In this document: positions 37,501 to 49,500 of the stretch, in pieces
Numbering within the stretch: the first letter of the stretch is position 1
How the letters are laid out: each line of letters begins with the position of its first letter
Assembly: GCF_900090045.1 (NCBI RefSeq)
Contig: NC_041784.1
Coordinates: forward strand, 1,061,501 to 1,125,500
Direction: 5' to 3'
From: Plasmodium malariae
Taxonomy: Eukaryota > Apicomplexa > Aconoidasida > Haemosporida > Plasmodiidae
DNA length: 64,000 bases
Program-made: the position numbers and the translations under genes
The notes under the pieces: model-generated
Database searches by the model: none
The model's input: only the letters and a program-made list of their open reading frames with translations
What the model was told of the DNA's origin: nothing

Positions 37501-39732
37501 ATCCTCCTTATTCTGGTCTCGTTCATGCAAACTTTTGTTCGCATAACACGGCGTATTTTTCCCTTCATCACTTTGATTTTCCTTATCAAGATGATATGCA
37601 CGCCCTCTTTTTACAAATTTTTTTTTCCCTTTACTGTATTCTACTTCTTCGTTAAAATATTTGTCCTTTTTGGTTGAAACGATATTAGAATCATATGCAT
37701 TTCTGTAAGAGCTGTCTCTTGTTTTATCCTTTTTCAATTTGACAAAATCAACATCATAATTGATATCATCTAGTTGCATATTCTTTTCATCACTACTTTT
37801 TATAAAATGTAAAGGAACATTTTTTACATCTTCATCCATTGTAATGAACTTCCTTTCACCTTGCTCTAAATTGTTTTCATTTTTACCATTTACATTATTA
37901 TTCCTATTTTCAAACAGCAAATCAGCATCTTTACTCTCACCTGTTTGCTTATCTATGGAATTCGCTGCGTATGATATTATATCTTCTTCTTCATCAGTGA
38001 TATACCTTCTCCTGCTTTTTCTGCCTTTTTTGCTTCTACCGATTCTTCTGAATAATTCTAATTTGTCATGTTCATATTTATTAACATTGGCACTTGCGTT
38101 AATCTTTACGGAATAATCGTATCCTTCGACGTCGCTACTTATGCAAACCCCCCTTCGCTTACTTGATATTAAATGCTGGCTTTCACTTAGCCATTCTTCA
38201 TTCTGGCTGCTCAAACGCGTTGTTCTTTCATTCTGATTGTTTATGGGATCACTCTGATGTTCCGTATTTTTTTTTTTTGCTGCACAATTATTCATGTTAA
38301 TATTTCTGCCATCATTACTGTTAGCTATACTGGAAGGAGTTGTACTTAGTGCTATTTGACGCTGTGCTAGTTCGTTTGTTGGATATATACTTTTTTCATA
38401 TAATCCATTTTTACTTCTATCATTAATAGAATGTGCCTTGTCATTTATGAACTGTCCATATACATCTCCTATCTTTTTCGTATCGTTACTATTCATAACT
38501 GCATGATCTTTCTTATGACTACATGACGATTCAAATTCATTACTAGTAACATCTAAATTATTCGTCTGTAAATTTTGACCATTTTTTGATATATCTTCAT
38601 CTAAAGAATTAAATGAATTTTGATTATTCCATATTTTTTTACCTATAACATTTTCTTTTATACTTCTTTTAAATTTATTTAACACACTCAGAAATGGGCC
38701 TTCGAACATTTTTTTCTCACCATTTTTTTTTTGATTAGAATTAAAATCATTATTCATTTCTGTCAAATGTTGATCTGCACTAATGTTCGAGTTATCTAGT
38801 TTTAATACATAATCATCATTGTGATCGTGTCCTTTTTCATCATCAATGTGCTTATCATTATGGCTATCAATATGCATATCATCGTGTTTATCATTACGCC
38901 TATCACTATACTTATCGCTATGGTTATCACTATGACTATCATTATTATTAGGACTATATTTACGATTATAGTTATAACTATAACTATGACTATACCTGTG
39001 ACTATACATATGATTATATCTTTGACTATAACTATGCCTATAATTATAATTATCTTCACTTCCGCGATCACTATCACGATCACTTCTACGATCACTGCTA
39101 TCATCACCTTTATCTTTATTCTTGAAATCCGTACTATGTACTCTATACCTTTTTCTTTGTTGTGCTACACTGTCATCATAGCATTTCCATCCCTTCTTAA
39201 GTGAACGTGTTCGTGCCTTTCTACTCCTTCTATTATTAAAACTATAACTACCATTTCTGTTAATGTTACTATTAATGTTACTGTTATTGTTGCTACTATT
39301 GTTAATATTGTTATGAATGATACTACTATTAAAATCAAAGTAATTGTTTTCATTTTCGTTAATTCTTAACAGTGCTCCCCTTTCTATTGCTGCACTATTG
39401 TAGTTACCTGTATCTACAGAATTCACATTTACACTCCAAAAAACATCACTGGAAAAATTTCCATCTAGAAAATTATAATTACTATTATTACTATTATAAT
39501 ATTTACTGTCATTGGTATACCTAATTCTTGAACGAGCTGTATAATATTTTGATTTTTGTGTATTATCACAATCTACGTCTAAGGAACCATCATCACTTAC
39601 GGACGAATGACTATTATAACACGACGTATTTTTTTCATCCTCTAAATAATTTTTTTCTGTACCATTTTCTTTATTTATTATATTCGATTCACTCATATCA
39701 CATGTGTCTTCTTCTAAAACGTTACATTCCAT
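8060..39732 (-). CDS. Giant RluA-type pseudouridine synthase with MATH and USP-like regions (two exons, about 10,474 aa)
   Basis: Coding exons are complement(8060-22281) and complement(22530-39732), spliced over a 248-bp intron (CATATGTATAG|GTAATG ... CTCTACAG|GAATC). This gives FKYITPTHELICI-G-IIICYAKLLLQDY with the Gly codon split. The second exon has no ATG near its 5' end, so it is not a separate gene. The first ATG at 39732 begins MECNVLEEDTCD. Landmarks by approximate residue: CxxC pair 860-885; MATH domain 1565-1700; USP-like segments 2320 and 3000-3180; Asp/Asn tract about 7360-7460; Cys-rich insert 7640-7685; pseudouridine synthase domain 7595-8125 with catalytic Asp about 7739 in CHRIDLETSG; Asp/Glu tract about 8275-8305. 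The remainder is Asn/Ser/Lys-rich low complexity. RluA enzymes isomerise uridine in rRNA, tRNA or mRNA. The target and compartment here are unknown, and no clear targeting peptide is seen. A P. falciparum counterpart on chromosome 5 is likewise very large. Confidence 0.9.
14565..14668 (-). repeat. Coding Asp/Glu microsatellite, (GAT GAA GAA GAA)n type
   Basis: Minus-strand codons alternate EEDE/DEE for about 35 residues inside the giant gene. The 12-bp unit is visible as TCTTCTTCATCT on the plus strand. Confidence 0.9.
15115..16700 (-). other. RluA-family pseudouridine synthase domain of the giant protein
   Basis: In order the domain shows WMVIYKPAYYHCSAY (the family's ...NKPaG/H.. strand), CHRIDLETSGSLIIAKT with the catalytic aspartate codon at 16268-16270, VYKEYILLCHG, IHTGRTHQIRVHMRHIGHPL with VSDKKYL, and RMFLHSVILEF. 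All catalytic-core motifs are intact. Two long insertions split it: a Cys-rich one before HRID and a Lys/Asn/Gly-rich one between VVKTGGTDAYTEY and CHHLCFRC. Established knowledge: the Asp in HR(I/L)D attacks the target uridine. Confidence 0.92.
16435..16565 (-). other. Cys-rich putative zinc-binding insert within the synthase domain
   Basis: The segment reads CMKCKIKTKFMCIACKEMEN then ICSKCEGIVAKFCKKCNLL. It has four CxxC pairs in about 40 residues, just before the conserved HRID region. The spacing suggests two zinc sites. Standard RluA enzymes lack it. Confidence 0.7.
17110..17402 (-). repeat. Coding AAT/GAT triplet array (poly Asn/Asp)
   Basis: A nearly pure run of AAT and GAT codons (plus-strand ATT/ATC, occasional ACT) encodes about 97 Asn, Asp and Ser residues in the giant protein. 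Interruptions by GAT follow sub-patterns (NDNDND, NNNDND, SNNNDND), showing successive expansions. Open frames in all phases on both strands here are artefacts of the triplet repeat. Confidence 0.93.
22282..22529 (-). other. Intron of the giant gene, 248 bp
   Basis: A GTAATG donor and a polypyrimidine CTTCTACCTCTACAG acceptor bound it. It contains (TA)n at about 22461-22492 and (CATA/ACAC)n. The reading frame of exon 1 runs a little into the intron (VYVYIYIY...), which is a microsatellite translation and not protein. Confidence 0.92.
30190..32780 (-). other. Degenerate USP (peptidase C19)-like region in the giant protein
   Basis: Downstream of the MATH domain are NVIIALQRIFVCMQ (compare ALQRVFYELQ of USP7), IPYVLFLYMNCF...LIDIPLCLDIYED (the USP 'P.VL.L.L.RF ... 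F.FP..LDL' element), YHLYALIISES and YLIIRPYIKGSWYKIYKNRI (the 'Y.L.AV..H.G ... W.KFDD..V' element). The catalytic Cys box (G.TCYMNS) and the GHY histidine are not recognisable, and long low-complexity insertions separate the parts. I infer an inactive USP7-like fold. Confidence 0.42.
34645..35045 (-). other. MATH (TRAF-like) domain in the first exon of the giant protein
   Basis: The segment reads IPNFWRSIKSVNEIKSVV, then DDFYFKLLVHPRGN, YLSVYLEVIKQDFYPAEW, VRFQLTVHNF, SSWAYWSFTNNSLSRGW and GGLLIKGKAE. This is the classic MATH order: F.W.I, F...W.L...P.G, LSLYLE, F.L...N, a WGF block, and a closing strand GYL...L...A. The domain binds peptide ligands in TRAFs, meprins and USP7. Confidence 0.72.
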
Positions 39733-40355
39733 TTTCCTCCCCTCAACTACTTACTATCCTACTTTTTATTTGTATTTTTTTTTTTCTCTCTTTTTTTTTT
39801 TTGTATGTATAAATACATACAAATATACATATACGCATATATATATATATTTATTTATTTATTTATAAATTTTTTTATTTTATTATCTTATTTTTCCTCC
39901 TTTTTTTATTTTTCATCTAATGTAGAAGTTAAAAAAAAAAAAAAAAAAAAAAAAGGGCACTTCATTTTAGTGCAAACTATTATGTACACATATGCATACA
40001 TATATACATACACATATACATACACATATACATACGCATATACACATATGCTTACATATATACATACACATATACATACGCATATACACATAATGCATAC
40101 ATATATATATATTTATATATATGATGTAAATATACTCTTTTAAACAAAAATGTAAAAAAAATTATTTACAAAATGTGTAAATACTTAATTAACAAAAATC
40201 AATAGAAATCAGTTAAAAAACAAAATATGTGTTCAGTAGCATTGTACTATAAATCAAGGAAAAAAGGTTGAAAAAATATAGAGGATGAAGATACTTTCGC
40301 ATGAACTCAAATATGTATACATACACATACATATATGTATATTTACATAATATAT

Positions 40356-40398
<43 letters not shown>

Positions 40399-43300
40399 AA
40401 CGTATATACATAACAGTAAATATTCACAAAAAGCTTTGTTTAAAATTAATAACAGTTGGAAAAAAATCAATCACATATATATACATGTATATATCACATG
40501 AAAAATTCAAAATAAACTCACACAAAATCTACATCAAGTAAATTTTTTTTTTATTCTTGTTTTTTTTCTTTTCCTTTCCTTCTTTTTCTTTTTCTTTTTT
40601 TTTCTCATATCACATTCATGTTATTTAAGAAAAACAAAGTTTAAAAAAAAAAAGGGAAAATCTTAATATTAAAATTATTTATGTAATAATTTTTTTTTTT
40701 TCCTTTTGAACAGTTGGGGGATAGAATAATTGTGTACCTGTTATATAAATACGTAGTACTTACACTTATATATGATCATAATATATACATTTTATATATG
40801 TGTTTCATTTGTATGCTTATATACATTTATACTTAATATATATATATGCATACACTTTTATGTATATAAGTATATAAATGTATAGGCTGATACACGAAAC
40901 AAGAAAGAACTCAAAAATTACATTTACCTTACTTTTCATTAAGCTAAAAAATAGTAGTTAAAAAAATATATTACAAAGATATCAACGTGTAAGCAATTAC
41001 TAAAGCAATGATACGTACAATACTATATATAAAAATATACATATATAAACATATACATATATAAACATATACATATATAAACATATACATATATAAACAT
41101 ATACATATATAAACATATACATATATAAACATATACATATATATACATATATATAAGAATACCTTATACATACATAATAATGTATAAACGTACTGTTAGA
41201 TAATACGAAGTTACACTTAAACACTCGGATATCATCGTTTAGCATATCTCTTTTAAAAGAAACAAAACAAGTATAATATAGTAGTAACACTTTTTATTAG
41301 TATTATTTTATATTATAAATGCTTTTTCATTTCTTTATAAATATATACATATATGTTTATACATATTTACATATGCAGTTAATATAAAAGTAAAAGTTAT
41401 GAACTCTTTTTTTCATATAAAGGCTCTTGTTGAAACAAGATTTAGGTCTCCTTATCTCTTAAGTAGATAGAACATTATTATTTTATATAATCCTATTTTT
41501 TTTTTTTTTTAATATTTACTTTTTAAAATTAAATATTAAAATAATAATATAAAATATATATAAATGATTTTTTAGTAAGTTGCATACAATTACAATATAT
41601 ATATATATGCGCACATACATATATATATATAAATACTTATATATAATTATAGTACTTATGCATTTCCTATATTTTTAAAAAATACAATTATACTGTATGT
41701 ACTTATATACATATATATAATAATAACATTATGGTTACCAGTTAGGTAAAGGAAATCATATTTAAAAATTTTTTTTTTTTTAATAATATTAAAATAATTT
41801 TTTTTACAAGTTATAATATATTTAAAGAAAAACAAAAAGGGTATAAAAGGCAAAAAAAGTAAAACAGAATAGCAAAAAAAAAAAAAAAAAAAGACTAAAA
41901 AACCAGAGAGTTGAAACAATATTTAAAGAACGATAATTATAAGAGAAAGCAAGAATTTGTACACCAGTTATTCCACCAGTGAATTTACTCCGTTGAATGC
42001 ATTTGCATGTACATGTATGCATATATACTAAATACATGTATAAGCAAATGTATATATAATTTTAGAATGGGAAGCTTATCCTGCGTGCAGTAAAATAATA
42101 GAAATATAGCAAATAAGAAGCAAAATATTTGCATAAATAAATTTCTTTTTTCTTCTATTATATTTTGTTCTTTCTTTTTTCAAGTTGATGCTCCAATTTC
42201 TAAGCAATAACGAAGATTATTATGAATGTTTGCAATAAAGCAAAAAAGTATACATCAGCATATATATGTATATGCTCATGTATATTTACGTGCATAAACT
42301 AAAGCAGAACTACTGAACCGTTTTTTACCTTCAAACTGCATTAGCATTTAATCGCTTTGAATTTCGCCTTTAAGGAACGACCATACTACTACTATAATTT
42401 ATTTACTTATGTCTCCCAAGTTTGTGTAGGAGAAAAAAGGCACTATGTGAGCGCACTTTATATATATATATAATATATATAAATATATATTTATATATAC
42501 GTATATATATACGTGTATGTGCACATATACGTACATGTATATATAATTTGCAATATCTGAGCTTTTTTATTCTGTTTTACAATTTTTACGCTTTTTCACA
42601 TATCGTAAATTGCGCTTATAATTGTCGCGAATAAGTTAGGTAGCGTGCTAAGTAATTTAACTTGTATGTATATATATACATGCACATATTGTATGTATAT
42701 ATATGTACGAATAAACTCCTGTAAGTCGTATCATATGGTGGCAAAAGGGAATTATTTTCAAATCGCTGCAAAGATTGCCTTTTTTAAAAGAGAAAATTAC
42801 GTACATAGCAAACTTTTTTTTTTTTTTTAATGCATTTATTTTTATTTTTATTGTTACATATAAGCTATATATTTACATGTATAAACATGAGTTGAAGTCA
42901 TATTTTTTTGTTATATATTTTGAGTGTACGGAGAAAAATCCTACGTCGAAAGCAAAATTTTTTTTTCCTTTTAACATCATATTTCTTTTTTTTCTAAGCA
43001 AATATTAAAATATATCATTTCTTAAAAATATTTTGCTGTATACACAATTGTACCCCTTAAAATGGAAAATTTTTTTTTAAAATAAATAATACCGAAAAAA
43101 TAAGAGAAAAGAAAAAAAAAAAAAAATCGCTTAGACTAGAATAATACGTATACCAAAATGAAGAAATTTCTTTTGTTATAAATGTAGTCATTACTATGGG
43201 AAATATGCCGAAATTGTTTTCATAGCATTACTTATTTTTTAATGCTATATGTACAAAATGCGAGTAGTGTGTATTATTTGTATACATGTTTGCTTTTCCT

Positions 43301-44361
43301 TTACGACCTACATTTAATGAAAAATCCTTAAGACAAAAAAGTGTGCACCATACATAAAATTACAAAGAATAAATATTTTAAGTTTGTTTAACTTAGGAAA
43401 CCAAAAAAAACCTTTTCCATATTAAAATAAATAGTCAAACTTAATTTGTTCGTAAAAATGTCTTGATATATACACATTTAAAAATGTTTTAACCAGGAGA
43501 AATTTAATATATACTAACAAATTGGCATGAACATAAATATTGCTTTTTTTTCCTTTTTTTCTTTTTTAACCAAAAATGTGTATATAGTTATTACTAATCT
43601 GATAATGAATTATACAAAACACCAACAAAAAAAAGGCAAAAAAATAACAAAAAATATGATAATTAAAAAATAATAAAATGACAAAAAAAAAGAAAAAGGA
43701 AATTCTTTCTAGCTCCCCTACTTAAAAGGCTGCGAAATAATTTGCTCCATGTGAGTATTTTCCCGAAATGTGCCTACGTTTTTACATAAAAATAAAATGT
43801 GTTGTTATGCCTCTTTTACTTTTTTTTTTTTTTTTTTTCTTTTTTTGCCTTTGTTTATTTTCGTTTTAATCGTTAAATATGGAGAATCGTAAAAGTACGT
43901 CCAATAATGAGCATTCTCCTTTTGTTATTAATTCAAATGAAATTTTTTTTGTTTTCTTGTAAGGAAATTTTTTTTTGTTTTTTTTTTTTTAATAAAATGT
44001 TTTTCCAAAACAAGTGAAATATAAATATGCAAATCACAAAGTAGGGTAAGACAATACATGTACAAATAAGCCAGCACATGGTGTTCATATTCGTACTATG
44101 GAAAAACAAAATGTAATAAAAAATAACATAACGAAAAAAAAAATAAATAAAAGGAAATGGAAAAAATGCAAAAAGGCAAAATTGCGAAATGGTAAAATGA
44201 TAAAGCAATTGGTCATTTCCTTTAACATTGAATGTGCATCCAGTTGTTGCATTTTTATGTATTTTTAAAGTAGGTGTATGTAATATTAGCAAATAAGCAT
44301 TTAATTTTTTATTTTGTTATTTTGTTATATCATGCGTTATCGCACTAGTAATAAGAATAAA

Positions 44362-44397
<36 letters not shown>

Positions 44398-44657
44398 CAT
44401 AAGTATGAATATATTTGTGAATGTAAATATAAATGTTATATATCAAAAATGTGAAACAAACATAGTGTGTACAAATAAAGAAACAAAAAAAAAATATAGA
44501 AAACGTGTGAAGAACTCAAATAGAGTTACAGCAACGTCGAAATGTAAATTCCTGCATATTTTCAATTCGTACATATATGTAACAAATTTGCAGAATGGGA
44601 ATTTTTTAATATTATTTCTTTCCATCCACTATTTCGTCTACTCCAACTTCATCCAAT
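39733..44657. promoter_or_regulatory. Long intergenic region upstream of the giant gene
   Basis: About 4.9 kb separates the giant gene's ATG from the stop of the next minus-strand gene. It is AT-rich with dense (CATA)n/(TATACA)n near 39820-40130 and 40300-40395, a 16-bp tandem array at 41035-41140, poly-A at 39930-39954 and 44370-44396, and many TATATA stretches. I recognise no exon or RNA gene. It probably holds the giant gene's promoter and 5' UTR plus the 3' UTR of the neighbour. Confidence 0.5.
41035..41140 (+). repeat. 16-bp tandem array, unit CATATACATATATAAA
   Basis: About six to seven near-perfect copies of the 16-bp unit lie in the intergenic region. Minus-strand Tyr/Ile/Cys-rich frames over it are repeat translations. 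Confidence 0.88.
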
Positions 44658-46550
44658 TCAAACGTGCGTGCTTTCTCCGTAGGAGCTGTCCATGTACATA
44701 TCTGAGGACTTATCATTTTCTATAGTGAGCGATTTGTTATTCTTTCTTTTTTTCTGTAATCTTTTAACTTTGTTTATAAGATCATAATAATAAACTATAA
44801 AAGTTAACGAAAGTAATATGACTACTAATAATATGATAATTGAATATGTTACAAGTGTACCATCAAAAGACCATTTTGACTCTGCATTTTTGTTGTTTTC
44901 TTCTGTTGATGCTTCTGACTCTTTGTTTGAATCACTTTCATTTTCTTTATTATTTTTTCCCCCATTATTATTATTATTACCATCATTGTAATTGTCTTTG
45001 AATGCATTCGCTTCATCCTCTTTTATTTCAAATGTTTCGTATTGATACTTAACTGGGTTGTTATTGTCATATATACTTACACTTTTTTCACCCTTCAACT
45101 TATCATATTGTTCATCCGTTAAATTTACAATCGAATGTTGTACAAGAAAATTCATTGGAACCATACGTACTTTGTCATTTGTATTTAAAAATAAAAAAAT
45201 GAAAGAGTAATTATTTTTTAAACTGGAATTAATTTCCGCATGGTATATGGGACGATGAATATGCCTATGCACATTTCTTATTTTATAACTGTTACTAATA
45301 TTCTCAGGCATCTTGTCGTATATTTGCAAGTTGGAAAAACTGACTGTGCTATAGTTGCTACTTCCAGTGCTACTACCTCTATTTCCGCTGTTACGGGTAG
45401 TGCCAATCCTCCCTTCCTCTTCTTTTTGCATTTCAATTCCGTTTTGGGATACGTCAGAAGGGCTTTTTTCGTCCCCATTAGTTGGTGATATAAATGCCAT
45501 TTTGTTTCCCTTATTTTTTTCAATAATTAAAGTTTGGTCCTTATGTTGAGTATATCCTTCTATGAAAAGTAAACCTTTATCATTATTTTTGTTTTCTTTT
45601 TTTTCACTCTCTATATGCGATATATTTCCTACCCCACTTCTTACTTCCTCACGATTATCATTCAAATTGTGTAATTTTTCATTTTTCTCATCAATCATTT
45701 GTATATTATTAACAATATTTGATTTGCAATCATGGTTATCTGTGCTGAACAAATGGTTGTCTTGCCCTCTACTCGGTGTTAACTCTAAATAGTTTAGCTT
45801 GTTAGAGCATGTTAATATGCTATTATTGTTCTCATTTATCTGCTCATTTTTGTTTTCATTTACCTTCTCATTTGTGTTTTCCTTTTTCCTTTCTACTTCT
45901 TCTTCTCCTCCTGCTTTTTCCCCCGTTTCTTCTTTTATCAGTTTGTTTATGTTTTCCTCCTCTTTCTCCTCTTCCTCTTTCTTTTGTTCTCTCCTTTTTT
46001 TTACATTTTCGTGTATTTCCCTGTCTCTTTTCTGTTCTCTCGATTCTTCTTCATTTCTTTTCAACTCTTCATCCATTAAATCATATATTTTTTTTTCTTC
46101 TTCTGATGCTTCCTCTTTTTTTATATAATGACATTTTTTGTTATTATGATCTATATTATCATCCTTTCCTTGGTCCCTTTTTTCCTCCCTTTCATAACTA
46201 TAATTTTCTTTTTCTTTTTTATATTTTTTCTCCTTAGGATTTAAATCATCATTGTTTTCGTCCAATAAATACCCTTCTGATGTGTTCTTATTATAATTCC
46301 ATTTATCTGTATTTATTTTGTGAGTGTGCGTATCTTCTTTTAATTTTCTGTGTCTTCTTAATATGTCTATCTTTTTTTTATTATTAAAATAGCTTTTTTC
46401 ATCATTCAAAATAAAGCATCCTACACTTTTTTCATTTTTCTCATACAGATGGTAACTGGGGAAGAACACCAAAATATTGTTATAAAATTCTTTTTCTAGT
46501 AATAAAAGAAACAAAATTAAGAAACAGCATCCGACATTTAAAATATTCAT
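44658..46550 (-). CDS. Type I membrane protein, Glu/Lys/Asn-rich, with PEXEL-like motif (630 aa)
   Basis: The single exon starts at ATG 46550. Residues 1-20 (MNILNVGCCFLILFLLLLEK) form a signal peptide or recessed signal anchor. RKLKE at residues 68-72 matches the RxLxE export (PEXEL) consensus. Residues about 90-240 are highly charged and likely coiled coil (EEKKIYDLMDEELKRNEEES). A better-conserved-looking, less repetitive part lies at about 435-520 (SFSNLQIYDKMPENISNSYK, RPIYHAEINSSLKNNYSFIF). A single transmembrane helix at about 567-588 (VTYSIIILLVVILLSLTFIV) follows a second acidic Asn-rich spacer. A 40-residue basic-then-Ser/Tyr tail (DMYMDSSYGESTHV) ends the protein. I do not recognise the family. 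It is transcribed divergently from the AVL9-MORN gene. The location is surface, vacuole, apical organelle or host cell; the sequence alone does not decide. Confidence 0.85.
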   Translation of the reverse strand: MNILNVGCCFLILFLLLLEKEFYNNILVFFPSYHLYEKNEKSVGCFILNDEKSYFNNKKKIDILRRHRKLKEDTHTHKINTDKWNYNKNTSEGYLLDENNDDLNPKEKKYKKEKENYSYEREEKRDQGKDDNIDHNNKKCHYIKKEEASEEEKKIYDLMDEELKRNEEESREQKRDREIHENVKKRREQKKEEEEKEEENINKLIKEETGEKAGGEEEVERKKENTNEKVNENKNEQINENNNSILTCSNKLNYLELTPSRGQDNHLFSTDNHDCKSNIVNNIQMIDEKNEKLHNLNDNREEVRSGVGNISHIESEKKENKNNDKGLLFIEGYTQHKDQTLIIEKNKGNKMAFISPTNGDEKSPSDVSQNGIEMQKEEEGRIGTTRNSGNRGSSTGSSNYSTVSFSNLQIYDKMPENISNSYKIRNVHRHIHRPIYHAEINSSLKNNYSFIFLFLNTNDKVRMVPMNFLVQHSIVNLTDEQYDKLKGEKSVSIYDNNNPVKYQYETFEIKEDEANAFKDNYNDGNNNNNGGKNNKENESDSNKESEASTEENNKNAESKWSFDGTLVTYSIIILLVVILLSLTFIVYYYDLINKVKRLQKKRKNNKSLTIENDKSSDMYMDSSYGESTHV

Positions 46551-49500
46551 ATCTCTTCTTTTGTTTTTATATGTATGTTTGTGTTTATATGTGCATATGC
46601 CTATGACATATAGAATGTTACAAAATTAAAAAGCGGTTGTAACAATTTGTGCTCAATTAAAAATGTACTTTCAATATTATTAAGCAAAAAAAAAAAAAAA
46701 AAAAAAAAATTATCAGTTTAACTCCTTATTTTTCTTTTCTCTTTTTTTTTTAAAAAAAAAAAAAAACAATTTCCGTGTTACGTGTTTATACAAATTGGGG
46801 AAAAACGTAAAATAAAGGATTGCGTTTTCCCCTACGTCTTGTTCTATGCTTGTTCTGTATAGGAGAACTGTATTTTATGCTGTATTTTTCCACTTTTTTT
46901 TTTTTTTTTTTTTTAGTGATTGTTCTATACTCCAACTTTTTGTCTCCGTTTTGAGAGTATTGTGCCGAATCAACTCCCAAAAAACAAACCGCTGTTTTTT
47001 TTTTATATCATTAATATAAGGAAAATGCACAAATTGTTCTAACAATAAACAACGACAACGATAATGACAAAAATAACAACAAAAATAAAAAAATAAATTA
47101 AAAAAAAAAATTAAATCATAAGAAAGAACAACATGAAATCTTATGTTCCTTTTTAATGGCTAATAAAAAAAAAAAAAAAACATGCTCAAATGTGTTACAA
47201 CCAAGTCAGCAATAAATAAAAATGTAAAAAAGACAATAACAGGCAGAAATATAAAAACTTAAAAAAATATAGATGATAAGGAAAAATAAAGAAAAATAAA
47301 GAAAAATAAAGACAAAAAAAGAAAAAAAAAAGAAAAGCTTGTCTTTTTATCTCTTTTTTTTTTTTTTTTTTTTTTTTTTTGTTAAGAGTAAAAAAATTGG
47401 CGTTTCAAAAACGTTGTATGTTTTTTTTAATCTAAATTTTTCCTTCTATATAATAATTTTGAGTTACATGTGTATGTATTTTAAAATGTGGGACACTTAT
47501 TCATGTTTAAGTGTGTTTATTTTTTTACTTAACGACATAAAAAAAATAAGAAAAAAACACAATATAATTCTGAAACAAAACAAAATAAAATAAAATGAAA
47601 CAAAATGCATCAAAATGAAATATAATTCAACAAAATGAAATAAAATTCAACAAAATGGAACAAAATGTAGTAAAATAAAACAAAATGCGACCAAATGAGA
47701 CAAAATAATGTTTAGCAAAATTAGGAAGAACAAATTTTTAATTAACAAAGTATAGTTTAAGAAAATCGAAATTTTCAATTATCACTTCTGTGTGCGCAGA
47801 ATGTTAGCAAAATAAAAATTGTAAAAAAAACACAAGTGTATTTTTGGGAATGATTTATACTTTTACTAAAAAATAATTGAAGTTTAATATGAAATAATGT
47901 ATTTCATTTAAGTCAAAACAAACAAATACAAAGAAAGTAATTTTTTTGCATATGAGTGAGATCATCAGTGTGCTGTTTTTCTCTAAAGTTTTACAACTGT
48001 ACTGGAAAAAATCAACTGCATGCATGTAAATATCTCAATAAAAAAAAAAAAAACTGATGTTTTAAAAAGTCCCTTTTTCTCTTTTTTAGCATTTTATATT
48101 TTCCATACCTACACACGTGCACATGTATACATGCATACGTTTACACATATATTCGTATTTATTAAATAAAAGATTGCGTTCATTTTTCACAGCATTTTAT
48201 ATACATGTTCCTCCAAACGCAAATTTTCAATTCAGTCTCAGGCTTCTTTTTTTCCTCAAAATTTTGTTTTTTTCTTTTTTTTTCTCTCTCATCACGTTAG
48301 TGATTTAGCTACTATCTTTGTGTTCTTTTATATCCATTGTTCAAAAAAATTATAAAAAAAGACAGCTTCATGTTTTCGGCAAAATACAAATATATTTTTT
48401 TGAGATACATAACATTGTATTGCCTTGTATTACATACTACTTTTAAAGGTTTATGTCTGTTTTGCTATCATTTGTTAAAATATTATAAGGTCAATACAAC
48501 ATATATTTTACATAACAGGCAAATTTTGAGAATTCTTTAGCTAAAGGTGATATTCTCTTATGGCTCTTGTGATATTTCTTTTCTTTTCTTTTTTATTTTA
48601 TAATAATTTATAACTTTGTTTTTTCTCATATATCATTGCAATTAAGCAAATGTGTTCCGATCAGGTGTAAATAAAAAGAATTTTCCTTTTAAACCATGAA
48701 AAAAAAAAAAATAAATAAAATAGGCACAGCTGTACAATTGTACAGTAGTATAATAGTACAATAGCAAAACGGACAAACAGCGAAAAGACAAAGAGGCGAA
48801 CAAACTAAGCACTGTTTGCTAAACGTTACATCTTATTTTTTGAAAAAGCGCAATTTTAAGTGTTAAGGTAAATGATGACACATCGATGACTAAATATTTT
48901 GCCATATACTTGATAGAAATTAAAATCTGTCAATGCTTTTTGCGCACACAAGTACGAAAGCTATGTTTTTCTTTTTTCCTTTTTTTTTTTTTAAACTGTA
49001 TTTCCTTGTATGGAATGTGTGCATCTTCATATACTATGGGGAACTTTAGCAGTTTTTTTTTTCTGTTCAAAATATGCTTGTATGAGCACAACCGTCTGAA
49101 ATTGCAAGAGTGTCAAATATGTAGGTAAACAGAAGTGCATGTAGATATATTCTGAGTAAGTTCGAGCGTGTTTAAATATATGACTATGCATATGTATATA
49201 TATATATATATATATATGTATATTTATGTATGAATATATGTGTGCATAAGACCCTGAAAAATACCCTTATATAAAAAGGATTATAAAAAAAATAGTATAT
49301 TATGTTTAATACAATCAAACAGGAGGGGAGGAAAAGAAAAAAAAAGGCTAACATTCGAATTTAATTTTTGTAATAAATAAATGACTACAAATATATTACT
49401 CATCCATTTTAGGAAAATAACTCTTGCTAAAAAGGATTTGCTCATTTTTAAAAATGTACAATTTTTTTTTTTTTTTTTTTTTTTTTGCCTAGTTTTAATT

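Noticed and set aside
23420..39812. Plus-strand open frames opposite exon 1 of the giant gene
   Set aside because: Same cause: complements of low-complexity codons with no family resemblance.
44405..44725. Plus-strand 106-codon frame overlapping the end of the 630-aa gene
   Set aside because: It overlaps the antisense of a well-supported gene end and has a poly-A start region with no recognisable product.
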